A stretch of 42,917 nt of DNA from Methanothrix sp. (lineage in GTDB: Archaea; Halobacteriota; Methanosarcinia; Methanotrichales; Methanotrichaceae), in assembly GCA_030611205.1 (NCBI GenBank), contig JAUWQF010000003.1, positions 1 to 42,917 of the forward strand, given 5' to 3'. A model generated the notes under the pieces. That model was given only the letters and a program-made list of their open reading frames with translations. It was not told the DNA's origin and did no database searches. Both the position numbers and the translations under genes were made by a program. Positions 33,162-41,660 of this stretch are shown piece by piece (the first letter of the stretch is position 1; every line of letters starts with the position of its first letter).

Positions 33162-33628
33162 CTGTACCTACCGGGTGCTAGATGACATATCCAGTAGATA
33201 AATCTGCAAGAAGCAACTTTAAGTAGGAATCATATATAACAAAGTTATGAATTGCGGTTTAGGATGTGTTGTGCTTATCAATAGTCAGGAGATCTGTTGA
33301 GGGTGGATCTCCGCAGCTAGCCGATTTTCGTACAGTGTTCAATTGCTTAGGCAGGAGATATTTGGTGGGGGGACTTCCGCACCTGTTTACTTGTAAAACA
33401 TATTCATGCCCCCTCAATCGATCCACGCATGAACGGCACAGGTGGTCTCTGTCAGTGTATCTTGCCCGTCCACCCTCACTGCGCGCACTGGACTCGATCA
33501 CGATGTGACACCACTTTTTCAAGCTATGGTATCCTCCCCATACGCTCCTCAGAGCTTCTCTCCAGGAGATGCCGGGACGATCAAAGGTCGTCTCCGATGC
33601 CCCTCAAGATCCGAACATTCATACCGGC
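33162..33628. other. Intergenic region without a recognised gene
   Basis: These 467 bp separate the secreted-protein gene from the end of the DUF2193 gene. Short ORFs on both strands (78-87 residues) overlap each other and none resembles a known family. An AT-rich stretch near 33228-33250 (atcatatataac) probably contains the promoter of the secreted-protein gene. Two weakly similar segments ~65 bp apart (33302 and 33367) share CTCCGCA/CTTCCGCA. I see no tRNA, RNase P or SRP RNA motif. Confidence 0.4.
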
Positions 33629-35134
33629 TCAAAGCACGCTGTTCAGCCTTGGCGAGAGACAGTAGTCGCACTTCGCAGGCAGGTATCTGCTTGTAGCGCA
33701 GTTCTTGCAGAGCTGGACCGGTGCCATAGGCACATCAGGATGGAGCGCAGTTGCATTCACCAGCCCGGCGATGCTCGGCGGTTCGGGCGCCAAAAGACAC
33801 GGCTGGTCCAGAAACCTGAGCAGCGCCGTCGTCCTGACGGTTATCGCCGTATATGGGTAGGTGTACCACTGCGGGTTGTTCAGCCTCGAATTGAACCTGA
33901 TGGCTGCAAGATCTATCGGAACCCCCATCACCTTGCCATCTGAGCCTCTGGGCAGTTGTGCATTTATCGAAGCGCCCCGGGTGGCAAAATCGAGCCAGTC
34001 GTTTATGTGCAGCTCGCCCACCATCGGTCGATCATAGGGATGAGCCAGCTTGTAGTTGTTGAACCTCTTCTGGAGCATATCCTGGATCATGTCCGGTGTG
34101 AACCCCTCCCACGCCAGTATCTCCGCCATCGCAGAAGCGCTGGCACCGGTTGCCACAGATGTCACGTCAAAGGGGCTTTTTATCTTGCCCATGGCCAGCG
34201 CCCTTCTGAGGGTACCGTAGACGGTTTCAGAGACGGCCTCCAAAATCGCCATGCACATATCATCCCTGCAGATGTGATAGTAGGAGGGACCTATGTGATG
34301 ACCTATATCGCCCACGTGCGTCGGGAGCATCACGATGTTGGCCACATGAACACCGGCATCCTGAGCAGCTTTTATGTAAGGCGTGAACCTCTTCCCGTAC
34401 ATCTCGAAGTATCTGAACCTGTCATAGGAGCTCTGACCCAGCGCACCCATGAGACCGAGCATCGCCTTCGACGGCTCTGTCCAGATCCACTTCAGGTACC
34501 GCTTCTCCTCCTCGATCGCCCTCTGGACGTTCCCGCAGCTTTTGAGCACACTTGTGTATCTGTCACCGAAGACGTAGATGCCGTTGAGCCCCCACGATTT
34601 GGCAGCCATTATCGCCTGCTTGTACTCCTTAGGTATCGAAGTTCTCTCGATGATCTGGGCGATAACGTTCAGAGTGCTTCCTGGAAGGGCCGCAAAGTCG
34701 GTTGCGGAGATGATCCCGTAGAAGCCGGTGTGTATCCTGGCGGCCTCTACCCCGATTATATCATCTGACTCTTCTATGACATCTACGAACTCGGAGATGG
34801 CCTGCCTGAAGTCCGGATCCAGGTCGTACATGACATCGAGGGTGATCGGTGTCTGTTGCCACTCCAAAAAGGCACAGTCCAATGGGGACACGGTCTTCGT
34901 GAGCGATGTGAGAACATCGTAGTGTATGAGCACCGACTGCTGATAAAGGTCCATCGCCTCCTTTGACTGGTCGGGATGAACCCTGATATCCCTGACGGCC
35001 TCCACAAAAGGCAGGGCATGCTCCAGCAAGAAATCGCTGTACCTGTTATCCTTTATACATCTTACAGATGCTTTCTGGGCAGCTATGGCCTCGCCGACCA
35101 CCTTCTCCTCAAGCGATATCTCAGTTGTACTCAC
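33629..35134 (-). CDS. DUF2193 protein at the end of the mtr-mer-aor operon
   Basis: This protein of about 501 residues belongs to a family found mainly in methanogens with no assigned function. Recognisable blocks are LEWQQTPITLDVMYDLDPDFRQ, ALPGSTLNVIAQIIERTSIPKEYKQAIMAAKSWG, THVGDIGHHIGPSYYHICRDD and YPYTAITVRTTALLRFLDQPCLL. The C-terminus has a CKNC...CDYC motif (LCKNCATSRYLPAKCDYC) likely to bind zinc or iron. I chose GTG 35134, which overlaps the aor stop (GTGA) and has GGGGGG 9 nt upstream; the track's TTG 35173 would force a 43-bp overlap. Coupling to aor suggests the two act together. Confidence 0.82.
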   Translation of the reverse strand: MSTTEISLEEKVVGEAIAAQKASVRCIKDNRYSDFLLEHALPFVEAVRDIRVHPDQSKEAMDLYQQSVLIHYDVLTSLTKTVSPLDCAFLEWQQTPITLDVMYDLDPDFRQAISEFVDVIEESDDIIGVEAARIHTGFYGIISATDFAALPGSTLNVIAQIIERTSIPKEYKQAIMAAKSWGLNGIYVFGDRYTSVLKSCGNVQRAIEEEKRYLKWIWTEPSKAMLGLMGALGQSSYDRFRYFEMYGKRFTPYIKAAQDAGVHVANIVMLPTHVGDIGHHIGPSYYHICRDDMCMAILEAVSETVYGTLRRALAMGKIKSPFDVTSVATGASASAMAEILAWEGFTPDMIQDMLQKRFNNYKLAHPYDRPMVGELHINDWLDFATRGASINAQLPRGSDGKVMGVPIDLAAIRFNSRLNNPQWYTYPYTAITVRTTALLRFLDQPCLLAPEPPSIAGLVNATALHPDVPMAPVQLCKNCATSRYLPAKCDYCLSPRLNSVL

Positions 35135-36912
35135 GTACTTCGCCCCCCAAGTCCATATCTTCTCAAGGTCCAATCCTCGACCAGCCCCTCTTTCGACCAG
35201 CCACGCAGCGCATAGTACTCTCTGAGCATCATCTTCAACCGCACCGTGCGGCCCATGGCAGGCCCGGACCGAACTTTCTCGTCGAGGAGCCTGTCAGGCA
35301 GCGTATCCACAGTGCTGCCTGCTCTTGTATTGAAGAGCCTCTCCAGGTTGTATACTCTGCCGCCGGTCTCCATCAGGTCTGCAACATCAAACTCCGTGCC
35401 AACGGCGGCCGAGTACAGCTCCGCGTAGTTATCGCTTCCCATAGCGAACTGACCGAACCTGCATAGAACAAGCGAATCGACAAAGGCGCACAGGTCCTGG
35501 AGGTCCACCACCCACTCGGCCTTCTTCCGCGTGGCGAACCTGTCCAGAAGCTCCTTCGGTCTTCCAAAAACCTCAGGCGCTATCATATAGGCTTCCGTGT
35601 GGCTGCCGCCTATGCTGGAGGTTGCATAGGCCAACCCCATACCCTGCGCCCCTCTGGGATCGTACCCCGGCAGCTCCAAACCCTTAACGTCCATGGAGAC
35701 CTCGGGCGCGCCGTGCCTCTCGCAAAGGCTTTTCGCACCCGACGCCAGGTCGGCGCCTATACCGGATCCATGCGCTATCTTGCTTATGAGATCCAGCATT
35801 CTCTGGGGATCGTTCCATCTGAGACCTTCAGAGATCTTTCCTCTTTCCTCCAGCTCGATGGCAGCAGCTATGGCCGCACCTGTGGATATGGCGTCCAGGC
35901 CGTATTCGTCGCAGAGCGCGCTGCCTTCGACGATGGAGAAGAGATCCGAGTTGTCGATGTTCGCGCCGAGGGACCATACGGTTTCATACTCGGGAGACGT
36001 CACCTCTCTCCCATCCGGCAGATTGACCATGTGGCCGCACAAGATAGGACACATATGACATCCATGACGACCCTGCGCAAGCCTACCCAAACGCTCGCCG
36101 CTTGTGAGTTCGGCCTTCTCCTCAGGCCACCGGGACTGCTGGAAGTTCCTCACAGGATAGATCCCGTTCATGTTCATCATCTGGACAAGTGATGCGGTTC
36201 CCATGGTCCGCAACATCGCCCCTGTGATCGGCTCCTCATCGATGAGGGCGTTGGCATATTGAAGGGCTCGATCGAACCTCTTTTCATCTGCAACCTGAAC
36301 CTTCTGATCGCCAGATACCACGAGGGCCTTCAGCTTCTTGGAGCCCATCACAGCGCCGATACCGCCCCTGCCGGATGCATATATCCCGTTCATGATGAGG
36401 TTCGATATGGGTGAGAGCCTCTCACCGGCAGGCCCGATCGAGGCCACCTTGCCGTCGTGTCTCTTCTCCAGAAGACGATTCGTCTCTTTTGTCTTCATCC
36501 CCCACAGCTCCCCTGCATCGCATATCTCATTGGTATCGTCCGATACGAGCAGATACGAGGGCGATTCGGTACATCCCTCTATGATTATGACGTCGTACCC
36601 GGCCCTCTTGACCCACGGCCCGAAGAAGCCTCCGCAGTTGGAGTATGTAAGCAGCCCCGTGAGCGGGGATTTGAAGGTGACGGTAAACCTGCCTGAAGTC
36701 GGGGCTCTCGTACCGGTAAGCGGACCTGTGGCAAATACGAGCCTGCTCTCCTCGCCGAGGGGATCTTTTGCCGGATCGAACTCGTCGAAGACCAGCTTGG
36801 CACCCAGACCTCTACCCCCCACAAACTTACGTGCCAGTTCCTCATCGAGGGACTCCTCGGTGATTCTATTCCGGCTCAGATCGACCCTGAGCATCATACC
36901 CATATAACTCAT
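35131..36912 (-). CDS. Tungsten-dependent aldehyde:ferredoxin oxidoreductase
   Basis: This 593-residue AOR-family enzyme would oxidise an aldehyde to the acid with ferredoxin, using a bis-tungstopterin. The N-terminal pterin domain has FVGGRGLGAKLVFDE, FATGPLTGTRAPTSGRF and SNCGGFFGPWVKRAGYD. The [4Fe-4S] ligands are CHMCPILC (~residue 284) plus a distal Cys (VLCRFG, ~483). GIYASGRGGIGAVMGSKKLKA is also typical. The ATG overlaps the mer stop, and the stop overlaps the DUF2193 start. The substrate is unknown; the genetic link to mer and mtr suggests a C1- or C2-related aldehyde or a thioester route. Confidence 0.92.
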   Translation of the reverse strand: MSYMGMMLRVDLSRNRITEESLDEELARKFVGGRGLGAKLVFDEFDPAKDPLGEESRLVFATGPLTGTRAPTSGRFTVTFKSPLTGLLTYSNCGGFFGPWVKRAGYDVIIIEGCTESPSYLLVSDDTNEICDAGELWGMKTKETNRLLEKRHDGKVASIGPAGERLSPISNLIMNGIYASGRGGIGAVMGSKKLKALVVSGDQKVQVADEKRFDRALQYANALIDEEPITGAMLRTMGTASLVQMMNMNGIYPVRNFQQSRWPEEKAELTSGERLGRLAQGRHGCHMCPILCGHMVNLPDGREVTSPEYETVWSLGANIDNSDLFSIVEGSALCDEYGLDAISTGAAIAAAIELEERGKISEGLRWNDPQRMLDLISKIAHGSGIGADLASGAKSLCERHGAPEVSMDVKGLELPGYDPRGAQGMGLAYATSSIGGSHTEAYMIAPEVFGRPKELLDRFATRKKAEWVVDLQDLCAFVDSLVLCRFGQFAMGSDNYAELYSAAVGTEFDVADLMETGGRVYNLERLFNTRAGSTVDTLPDRLLDEKVRSGPAMGRTVRLKMMLREYYALRGWSKEGLVEDWTLRRYGLGGRST

Positions 36913-37901
36913 GAATTACCCTCCTGGAAGTGAGGTATTATCTCTTCACCCACCAGCCTTATGGCCTCCTTTCTATCAGGCCCGATGGGCGATCCGATCA
37001 CAACCTGGGTGACCCCAGCCTTCTCAAGCTCTGATATTCTGTTTATGCATTCCTCGGGAGTACCGCATATCGAGAAAGACGAGATCATCTCGGGGGTGAC
37101 CAGCTTTGCAGCCTCACGAATACCGTGCCCGAAGGCCCCGGTGAGTGCCTTTGCATCTGCATCGGAAATCTCATGTTTCTCCAGGACGCTCTTCGGCGAT
37201 CCCGCGACTATGAACGCGACCACGGGTCTTGCGGCCCTCTTTGCCTCTTCAGAATCCGGGGATACCGAGAAGCTGGTGTAGGCCCCCACATCAAAATCAT
37301 CGAGGTTGTGGCCAAAGCGGCCTTCCCTGAGCAGCTCAAGGGCTGTCTCGAAGTCCCCTGGATGGGATGCATTTACCAGGGCGCCATCCGCCACTTCACC
37401 GGCAAGCCTCAGCATCCCGGCACCTTGCGCACCTATGTAGATGGGAATATCACCTTTTCCAAAGGAGAGCTTTGCCCCCCTGAGCTTGAAGAGCTCGCCC
37501 TCGGATCGCACCATCTGGCCATGGGTGAGCTGGCGCACGATCTCCACGCTCTCCCTCATCCACCTCAGAGGCCTCTCCCAGGCTATATTCAGAGCGTCGA
37601 AGGTCATTCTGTCGCCTGGACCGATCCCGAAGACGGCTCTGCCCCCCGATATCTCATTGACCGTGGCAATGGCCGAAGCGAGCTGGGCAGGGTGCCTGGT
37701 ATAAGGGTTTGTCACCCCGGGCCCCAGCATTATCCGGTCCGTCTTCGCGGCGATATAAGTCAGGAGAGAGAAGGAGTCTCGGTTGTTGTAGTGGTCTGTT
37801 ATCCATGCATAATCTATCCCGCTCTTTTCGGATAGCCTGATCATACCAGCGAGCCTCTCAGCAGTTTCTGCAGCAAGAAACTCGATCCCAAATCTGATCA
37901 T
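36909..37901 (-). CDS. mer: F420-dependent methylene-H4MPT reductase
   Basis: Mer interconverts methylene- and methyl-tetrahydromethanopterin (or sarcinapterin) with coenzyme F420. This 330-residue luciferase-fold protein shows the family sequences YAWITDHYNNRD, LGPGVTNPYTRHPAQLASAIATVNEISGGRAVFGIGPGD, IPIYIGAQGAGMLRLAGEVADG and VTQVVIGSPIGPDRKEAI. I chose ATG 37901 (MIRFGIEF) with GAGGTG upstream; the track's 37913 start overlaps mtrH. It directly follows mtrH and is translationally coupled to aor, so it forms part of the mtr transcript. Its presence argues against ANME-1, which lack mer. Confidence 0.97.
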   Translation of the reverse strand: MIRFGIEFLAAETAERLAGMIRLSEKSGIDYAWITDHYNNRDSFSLLTYIAAKTDRIMLGPGVTNPYTRHPAQLASAIATVNEISGGRAVFGIGPGDRMTFDALNIAWERPLRWMRESVEIVRQLTHGQMVRSEGELFKLRGAKLSFGKGDIPIYIGAQGAGMLRLAGEVADGALVNASHPGDFETALELLREGRFGHNLDDFDVGAYTSFSVSPDSEEAKRAARPVVAFIVAGSPKSVLEKHEISDADAKALTGAFGHGIREAAKLVTPEMISSFSICGTPEECINRISELEKAGVTQVVIGSPIGPDRKEAIRLVGEEIIPHFQEGNS

Positions 37902-37909
37902 ATAACACC

Positions 37910-38830
37910 TCAAGCCAGCATAGACGGATGCTCCTCTGCATGTTCGATCCCCAGGTCGGCAACTGAGTCTGCCATCAGTATATCCATCATGGCAGCCGTA
38001 GGCGCTGCATACTTCGCGTTCTCAATCGGCCCTATGAAGAGAGAGTTCGCACCGGCAATGATGCCGGCAGCGTTGGCAGAGATGTCTGTGATCCTTCTTG
38101 TCTCTCTGTCGGCGTTCTTCCTGAGCCAGGCCCATGAACTGGGGATGTTGTGCGCACCGACACCGGTGGGAAGCCCGTAAATCGCCTTCACCGCTGCCAG
38201 AAGTCTGAAAGATGCGCCAGCACCCTGGCCGAAGGGCTGGACACCGGGATCGTAGAGTATCTTATCGAAGCCGCACTCCCCGGCGATGGTGAGCAACCCC
38301 TTCTCCACAAACCCGCCGCCGTTCTCCAAAAGGTCTATCCTGGCTTTGACCGATGGATCCTGCATATTGAACCCCAGGATCACTACGGCCTCTATCCGGG
38401 ATCTGGTGAGAGCCTCTATCTCCTCATCATCGATCATCATGTTGATCGCATTGTACATCGTCCTGTCTGCATATCCGCTATCGGAGACATGAGCCAGACC
38501 CACAATCCTGGCCACCTCGTCGGCGGAGTCGATCACTATCGGAGCATCGGTATGGTCTGCAACGAAGTCCAGCCCCTTTATCATCAGCTCCGGTGTGAGG
38601 CCCACCACCTGGAACAGATAGGGCAGGATATGTTTGTCCCCGGCCTCCTCTACTTCTCTGATAAGCTCCTCGGCTTTCTCCTCATCAAAGGTGTTTCTCT
38701 TTGTGTCAACGATACGGTGACCATCATAGAATATCGTCGGGATGACGGCCGTGGGGTTCTCTCCGATCTGACCGCCGATCTTCACCCTGCCGATCTCCAT
38801 CACCTTCTGCTCCCTCGCAAATTTGTACAA
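37910..38830 (-). CDS. mtrH: Mtr methyltransferase subunit H
   Basis: MtrH transfers the methyl group between methyl-H4MPT and the Co(I) corrinoid of MtrA. This protein of about 306 residues has the expected TIM barrel: YKFAREQKVMEIGRVKIGGQIGE, PTIFYDGHRIV, VIDSADE, ILYDPGVQPFGQG and GAHNIPSSWAWLR. The normal N-terminus (M-F/Y-K-F-x-x-E-Q) points to TTG 38830 as start, with GGTGGTG just upstream; the track's GTG 38839 adds three residues. It lies 10 bp after mtrG. Confidence 0.97.
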   Translation of the reverse strand: MYKFAREQKVMEIGRVKIGGQIGENPTAVIPTIFYDGHRIVDTKRNTFDEEKAEELIREVEEAGDKHILPYLFQVVGLTPELMIKGLDFVADHTDAPIVIDSADEVARIVGLAHVSDSGYADRTMYNAINMMIDDEEIEALTRSRIEAVVILGFNMQDPSVKARIDLLENGGGFVEKGLLTIAGECGFDKILYDPGVQPFGQGAGASFRLLAAVKAIYGLPTGVGAHNIPSSWAWLRKNADRETRRITDISANAAGIIAGANSLFIGPIENAKYAAPTAAMMDILMADSVADLGIEHAEEHPSMLA

Positions 38831-38840
38831 AGCCACCACC

Positions 38841-38999
38841 TCAGATCACATTTATCAGAAAAAGAGCCGCAACCACGCCGTACAGAAACCCGATCCATCT
38901 GCCCACCGTGGTCCCCCTCTGCTGGAGGATCTCTCCGGAGGAGAACTCGACGGAGTTCTCAATCCTGTCCAGCCGCTCCATAATTGTGTTGTAATCCAT
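38841..38999 (-). CDS. mtrG: Mtr methyltransferase subunit G
   Basis: This gene is too short for the ORF track. The reverse complement encodes 52 residues beginning MDYNTIMERLDRIENSVEF and ending in a single membrane helix (RWIGFLYGVVAALFLINVI). This matches MtrG, a small single-span subunit of the Na+-pumping Mtr complex, although it is shorter than the 70-85 residues seen in several methanogens. It lies between mtrF (ends 39004) and mtrH, exactly where mtrG belongs. ATG 38999 is preceded by GAGGTGATGAG. Confidence 0.92.
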   Translation of the reverse strand: MDYNTIMERLDRIENSVEFSSGEILQQRGTTVGRWIGFLYGVVAALFLINVI

Positions 39000-39003
39000 C
39001 TCA

Positions 39004-39207
39004 TCACCTCAGCAGATAGGCCATGAAGACCAGTGCTGCTGCCGCCAGAAACCCGATAACAAACCAGGACCGTGCGGCCAGGTTGTTCACGCCTGAGAAT
39101 ACACGCTGATCGCGACCGATTATCATGACCCTGCGCTCGGTCTCCGCAACCATCCTGTCGAGTTCCCTGCTATCAGGGTTTCCAATGCCAGGTATCTTCT
39201 CGCTCAT
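39004..39207 (-). CDS. mtrF: Mtr methyltransferase subunit F
   Basis: This 67-residue subunit has a hydrophilic N-terminus (NPDSRELDRMVAETERRVMIIGRDQRVFSGVNN) and a C-terminal membrane helix (SWFVIGFLAAAALVFMAYLL). It resembles the N-terminal part of MtrA-type linkers and MtrF in other methanogens. It overlaps the mtrA stop by 4 bp (ATGA). Its role within the complex is structural. Confidence 0.93.
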   Translation of the reverse strand: MSEKIPGIGNPDSRELDRMVAETERRVMIIGRDQRVFSGVNNLAARSWFVIGFLAAAALVFMAYLLR

Positions 39208-39899
39208 ACAAACCGCCTCAGCGCCATGATCAGCAGCGTCAGGACGAAACCTGCGACAAATCCCTGAGCGAGTCCTGAGGTGAGCCCGGCCATCACCTTC
39301 TGGATCTTCCCAAGATCTTTTACCTCGCTCTCGATGCTTCTCACTCGCGCCTCTATGGCGACAAGCTCAGGCGAGAGTATACGAGCCTCTTTTACACTTT
39401 CTGTTTCAGCCTTGCCAAGCATGGCTTTGATCGGCTCTTCGGGATAGGGTTCTCTCGGCTCCAGGGAATCTATAACTTCCAGGATCCTGGCAGGGTCCTC
39501 GATGTTCACCAGGTCCACGACATCCACCTGGTCATGCCACCTTTCGATCGCGTCATTGTCCAGGTTGGTCAGGTAGGGTATCGCACCCTTTGCGCCTATG
39601 ATCCGGCCGGCGTCATCGATCCCGTTTTTGTGGAGCGCCAGTATCGCATCTCCGGCCAGGTGGCCGTGAACCTCTGCACCGCAGACCACCACGTATCTTA
39701 TGCTGGTGTTGGAGATCGTATTGGCAACCACCTTCTCGATCCCTATGTTCTCCGTCTTCATCGTACCCATGAGGGCCACTTTATCGAGAAACTTCGACCT
39801 GTCGAGCTCGCTTGCAAGTGTGACCAGCACAACCTGGCTCTCGGGATCGCCGACTTGATATTCACCGGAGAATGAGGGCCAGCCTTCGATCATCGCCAA
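39204..39899 (-). CDS. mtrA: Mtr methyltransferase corrinoid subunit A
   Basis: MtrA carries 5-hydroxybenzimidazolyl cobamide (or its equivalent) and shuttles the methyl group from MtrH to coenzyme M. The 231-residue protein has the corrinoid-binding domain with CGAEVHGHLAGDAI; a His in this segment (around residue 78-80) is the likely axial ligand. A linker and a C-terminal membrane helix (FVAGFVLTLLIMALRRF) follow. It lies 2 bp after mtrB. The need for corrinoid connects it to the cob genes in this window. Confidence 0.96.
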   Translation of the reverse strand: MAMIEGWPSFSGEYQVGDPESQVVLVTLASELDRSKFLDKVALMGTMKTENIGIEKVVANTISNTSIRYVVVCGAEVHGHLAGDAILALHKNGIDDAGRIIGAKGAIPYLTNLDNDAIERWHDQVDVVDLVNIEDPARILEVIDSLEPREPYPEEPIKAMLGKAETESVKEARILSPELVAIEARVRSIESEVKDLGKIQKVMAGLTSGLAQGFVAGFVLTLLIMALRRFV

Positions 39900-39901
39900 G
39901 G

Positions 39902-40192
39902 TTACACCACCAGCAGGATGAGAGCCGAGATGATGAGTCCCAGGGCAAAGCCATAGCTGAAGTTGGTAACCCTGCCGAGGTTGAGGTAGATCCCCTCTCG
40001 GTTCGGATAGGAGTCCCTGGGCGTTGTCGTCGGATCGAGGGAGTTGAGCAGATCTCCGGCAGTCGCTTCCAGCCGATCGATTCTGTCAAGAAGCGCCGGA
40101 AGGTTCGGCACAACCTTATCCTTATCCATCTCACCCACCACGCCGGTGTAGGGGTCAAGGGCCACCAGTCCATCCTCGATTATTGCGTACAT
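39902..40192 (-). CDS. mtrB: Mtr methyltransferase subunit B
   Basis: This 96-residue subunit begins MYAIIEDGLVALDPYTGVVGEM and ends with a membrane helix (YGFALGLIISALILLVV). Both features are diagnostic for MtrB. The conserved LDRIDRLEATAGDLLNSLDP lies between. It starts 9 bp after mtrC ends and is followed closely by mtrA. Confidence 0.95.
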   Translation of the reverse strand: MYAIIEDGLVALDPYTGVVGEMDKDKVVPNLPALLDRIDRLEATAGDLLNSLDPTTTPRDSYPNREGIYLNLGRVTNFSYGFALGLIISALILLVV

Positions 40193-40201
40193 ACAGGAAC
40201 C

Positions 40202-40939
40202 TCACTCTTCGGCCGGGAAACCGGTCCATCTGATCTCGTAGATATCGTCCTTTACCGAATTGAACCAGAGCACGGCGAAGATTATAAAGCCTGCACAGCT
40301 CACGGCCGCAACCGAAAGACCGATCCCATGAGCACCGCCTATGGCGGCCAGAGATCCCAGAAGGGCTGTGGTCATGGAAGCTTCGGCGGCCGCCAGCCGG
40401 ATCGTTCTCCGCCTGTTCTCCCCGGCACCCATGCTCCCGTTGAAGGGATGGATGACGGCCAGGGTGACTGCGATGTAGATCAGCGGCGATATCGTCGATG
40501 GGCACGATGGGAAGAGCTCCAGCAGGAAGCTGATCGCCAGGGCAGTCGATGCGGCGAGCATCGCGCTCTCCCTGATCATCACAGGTATCCCCATCCTGAT
40601 GATCTTCTGGGCACAGAGTCCTGTTATCGCTCCGCCGAGAAAGGCCACACCTACCCCTGGGAAAGGACCGAGACCGGGGTCAACAAGGTGCACGGTGTAG
40701 ACTGCAGTGGCTCCAAGAGCTGCACCCCAGTAGCCTATCGATGAGGTGCCTGTCCCCAGGCCGTACCTTGCAAGCTCCCTGACGGAGTTGGCCCCGCTCA
40801 GAAAGGCAGGCCAGATCAGGATGGTGGCAAGTGGAGATGCTGCAGGGCAGAATCTTATCAGCAGGATCGCTCCGATGCCAACGAGCAGAGAGATGACGAA
40901 GAGTCGATAGGACGAGATATTCGTTGTAGATGGGATCAA
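40202..40939 (-). CDS. mtrC: Mtr methyltransferase subunit C
   Basis: This 245-residue integral membrane subunit has about seven hydrophobic segments. With MtrD and MtrE it forms the membrane core that couples methyl transfer to Na+ translocation. Recognisable parts are VRELARYGLGTGTSSIGYWGAALGA, PGVGVAFLGGAITG and AVTLAVIHPFNGSMGAGENRRRT. The start overlaps the mtrD end (40936) by 4 bp. Confidence 0.95.
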   Translation of the reverse strand: MIPSTTNISSYRLFVISLLVGIGAILLIRFCPAASPLATILIWPAFLSGANSVRELARYGLGTGTSSIGYWGAALGATAVYTVHLVDPGLGPFPGVGVAFLGGAITGLCAQKIIRMGIPVMIRESAMLAASTALAISFLLELFPSCPSTISPLIYIAVTLAVIHPFNGSMGAGENRRRTIRLAAAEASMTTALLGSLAAIGGAHGIGLSVAAVSCAGFIIFAVLWFNSVKDDIYEIRWTGFPAEE

Positions 40940-41649
40940 AACAGAACCACCACCGTGTAAAGGACGAGCGCAAAGAACGTGCTGACGACCAGGCAGGAGG
41001 AGAAGGTCTTGTGGATTCGCCGGATCTTCTGGTCGAAGAGACCCTCGGTCTTTCCCACAAGCGTGTAGGCAGGGAGCACACAGTTGATCAGAAACACGCC
41101 GGCTGCGAGCAGACCTGCCGCTGAGATGGCATCAATCATGGTGGGATGTATGAGTGTATATATGCCATAGAAGACCATTCCGCCGCCTGCACCGCCCATA
41201 ACCCCTCCCGCGATCCCGCTCAGATGTGTCTGGACGGGCATTCCATGACCATCGGTTCCCGGGGTGACAAAGCCTTTCTGCTCCCAGCCGGTGATGATAT
41301 CTTTTGTACCGCGGGCGAGGACCGACTGACCGCTGGCGGTCTGGCCTGACGCCGGGGGAACCCCTATGCCAAAGATGTTCACAATGTTGCTTCCAAGTAT
41401 GGTAAGCGTGACCATCAGGGCCGATCCGACAGCACCCGATGCCATAACCAGGCTCAGACCCTCATCGACGGCATATGAGGCTGATAGGATACCCGTCAAT
41501 CCTGCGCCGAAGGAGAGCATCGACGGGCCTGTCGCGATACCTGTGGAGGCCGACATCGCGCCCACGGCGCTGGTTGGAATGAAGTGGACGCAGACTCCCA
41601 CTAGGACGCCGCCCGCGATCACGAGCATAGATGCTGCCAGTGGATCCAT
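40936..41649 (-). CDS. mtrD: Mtr methyltransferase subunit D
   Basis: This integral membrane subunit has about 237 residues from ATG 41649 (MDPLAASMLVIAGGVLVGVCVHF). The track's 41730 start lies inside mtrE and is unlikely. Conserved segments are STGIATGPSMLSFGAGLTGILSASY, GSNIVNIFGIGVPPASG and GHGMPVQTHLSGIAGGVMGGAGGG. It follows mtrE by 11 bp and overlaps mtrC. Confidence 0.95.
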   Translation of the reverse strand: MDPLAASMLVIAGGVLVGVCVHFIPTSAVGAMSASTGIATGPSMLSFGAGLTGILSASYAVDEGLSLVMASGAVGSALMVTLTILGSNIVNIFGIGVPPASGQTASGQSVLARGTKDIITGWEQKGFVTPGTDGHGMPVQTHLSGIAGGVMGGAGGGMVFYGIYTLIHPTMIDAISAAGLLAAGVFLINCVLPAYTLVGKTEGLFDQKIRRIHKTFSSCLVVSTFFALVLYTVVVLF

Positions 41650-41660
41650 GTAAATCACCA

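Noticed and set aside
33259-33522. 87-residue minus-strand ORF with several Cys
   Set aside because: It overlaps an equally long plus-strand ORF, lacks a ribosome binding site and matches no family I know.
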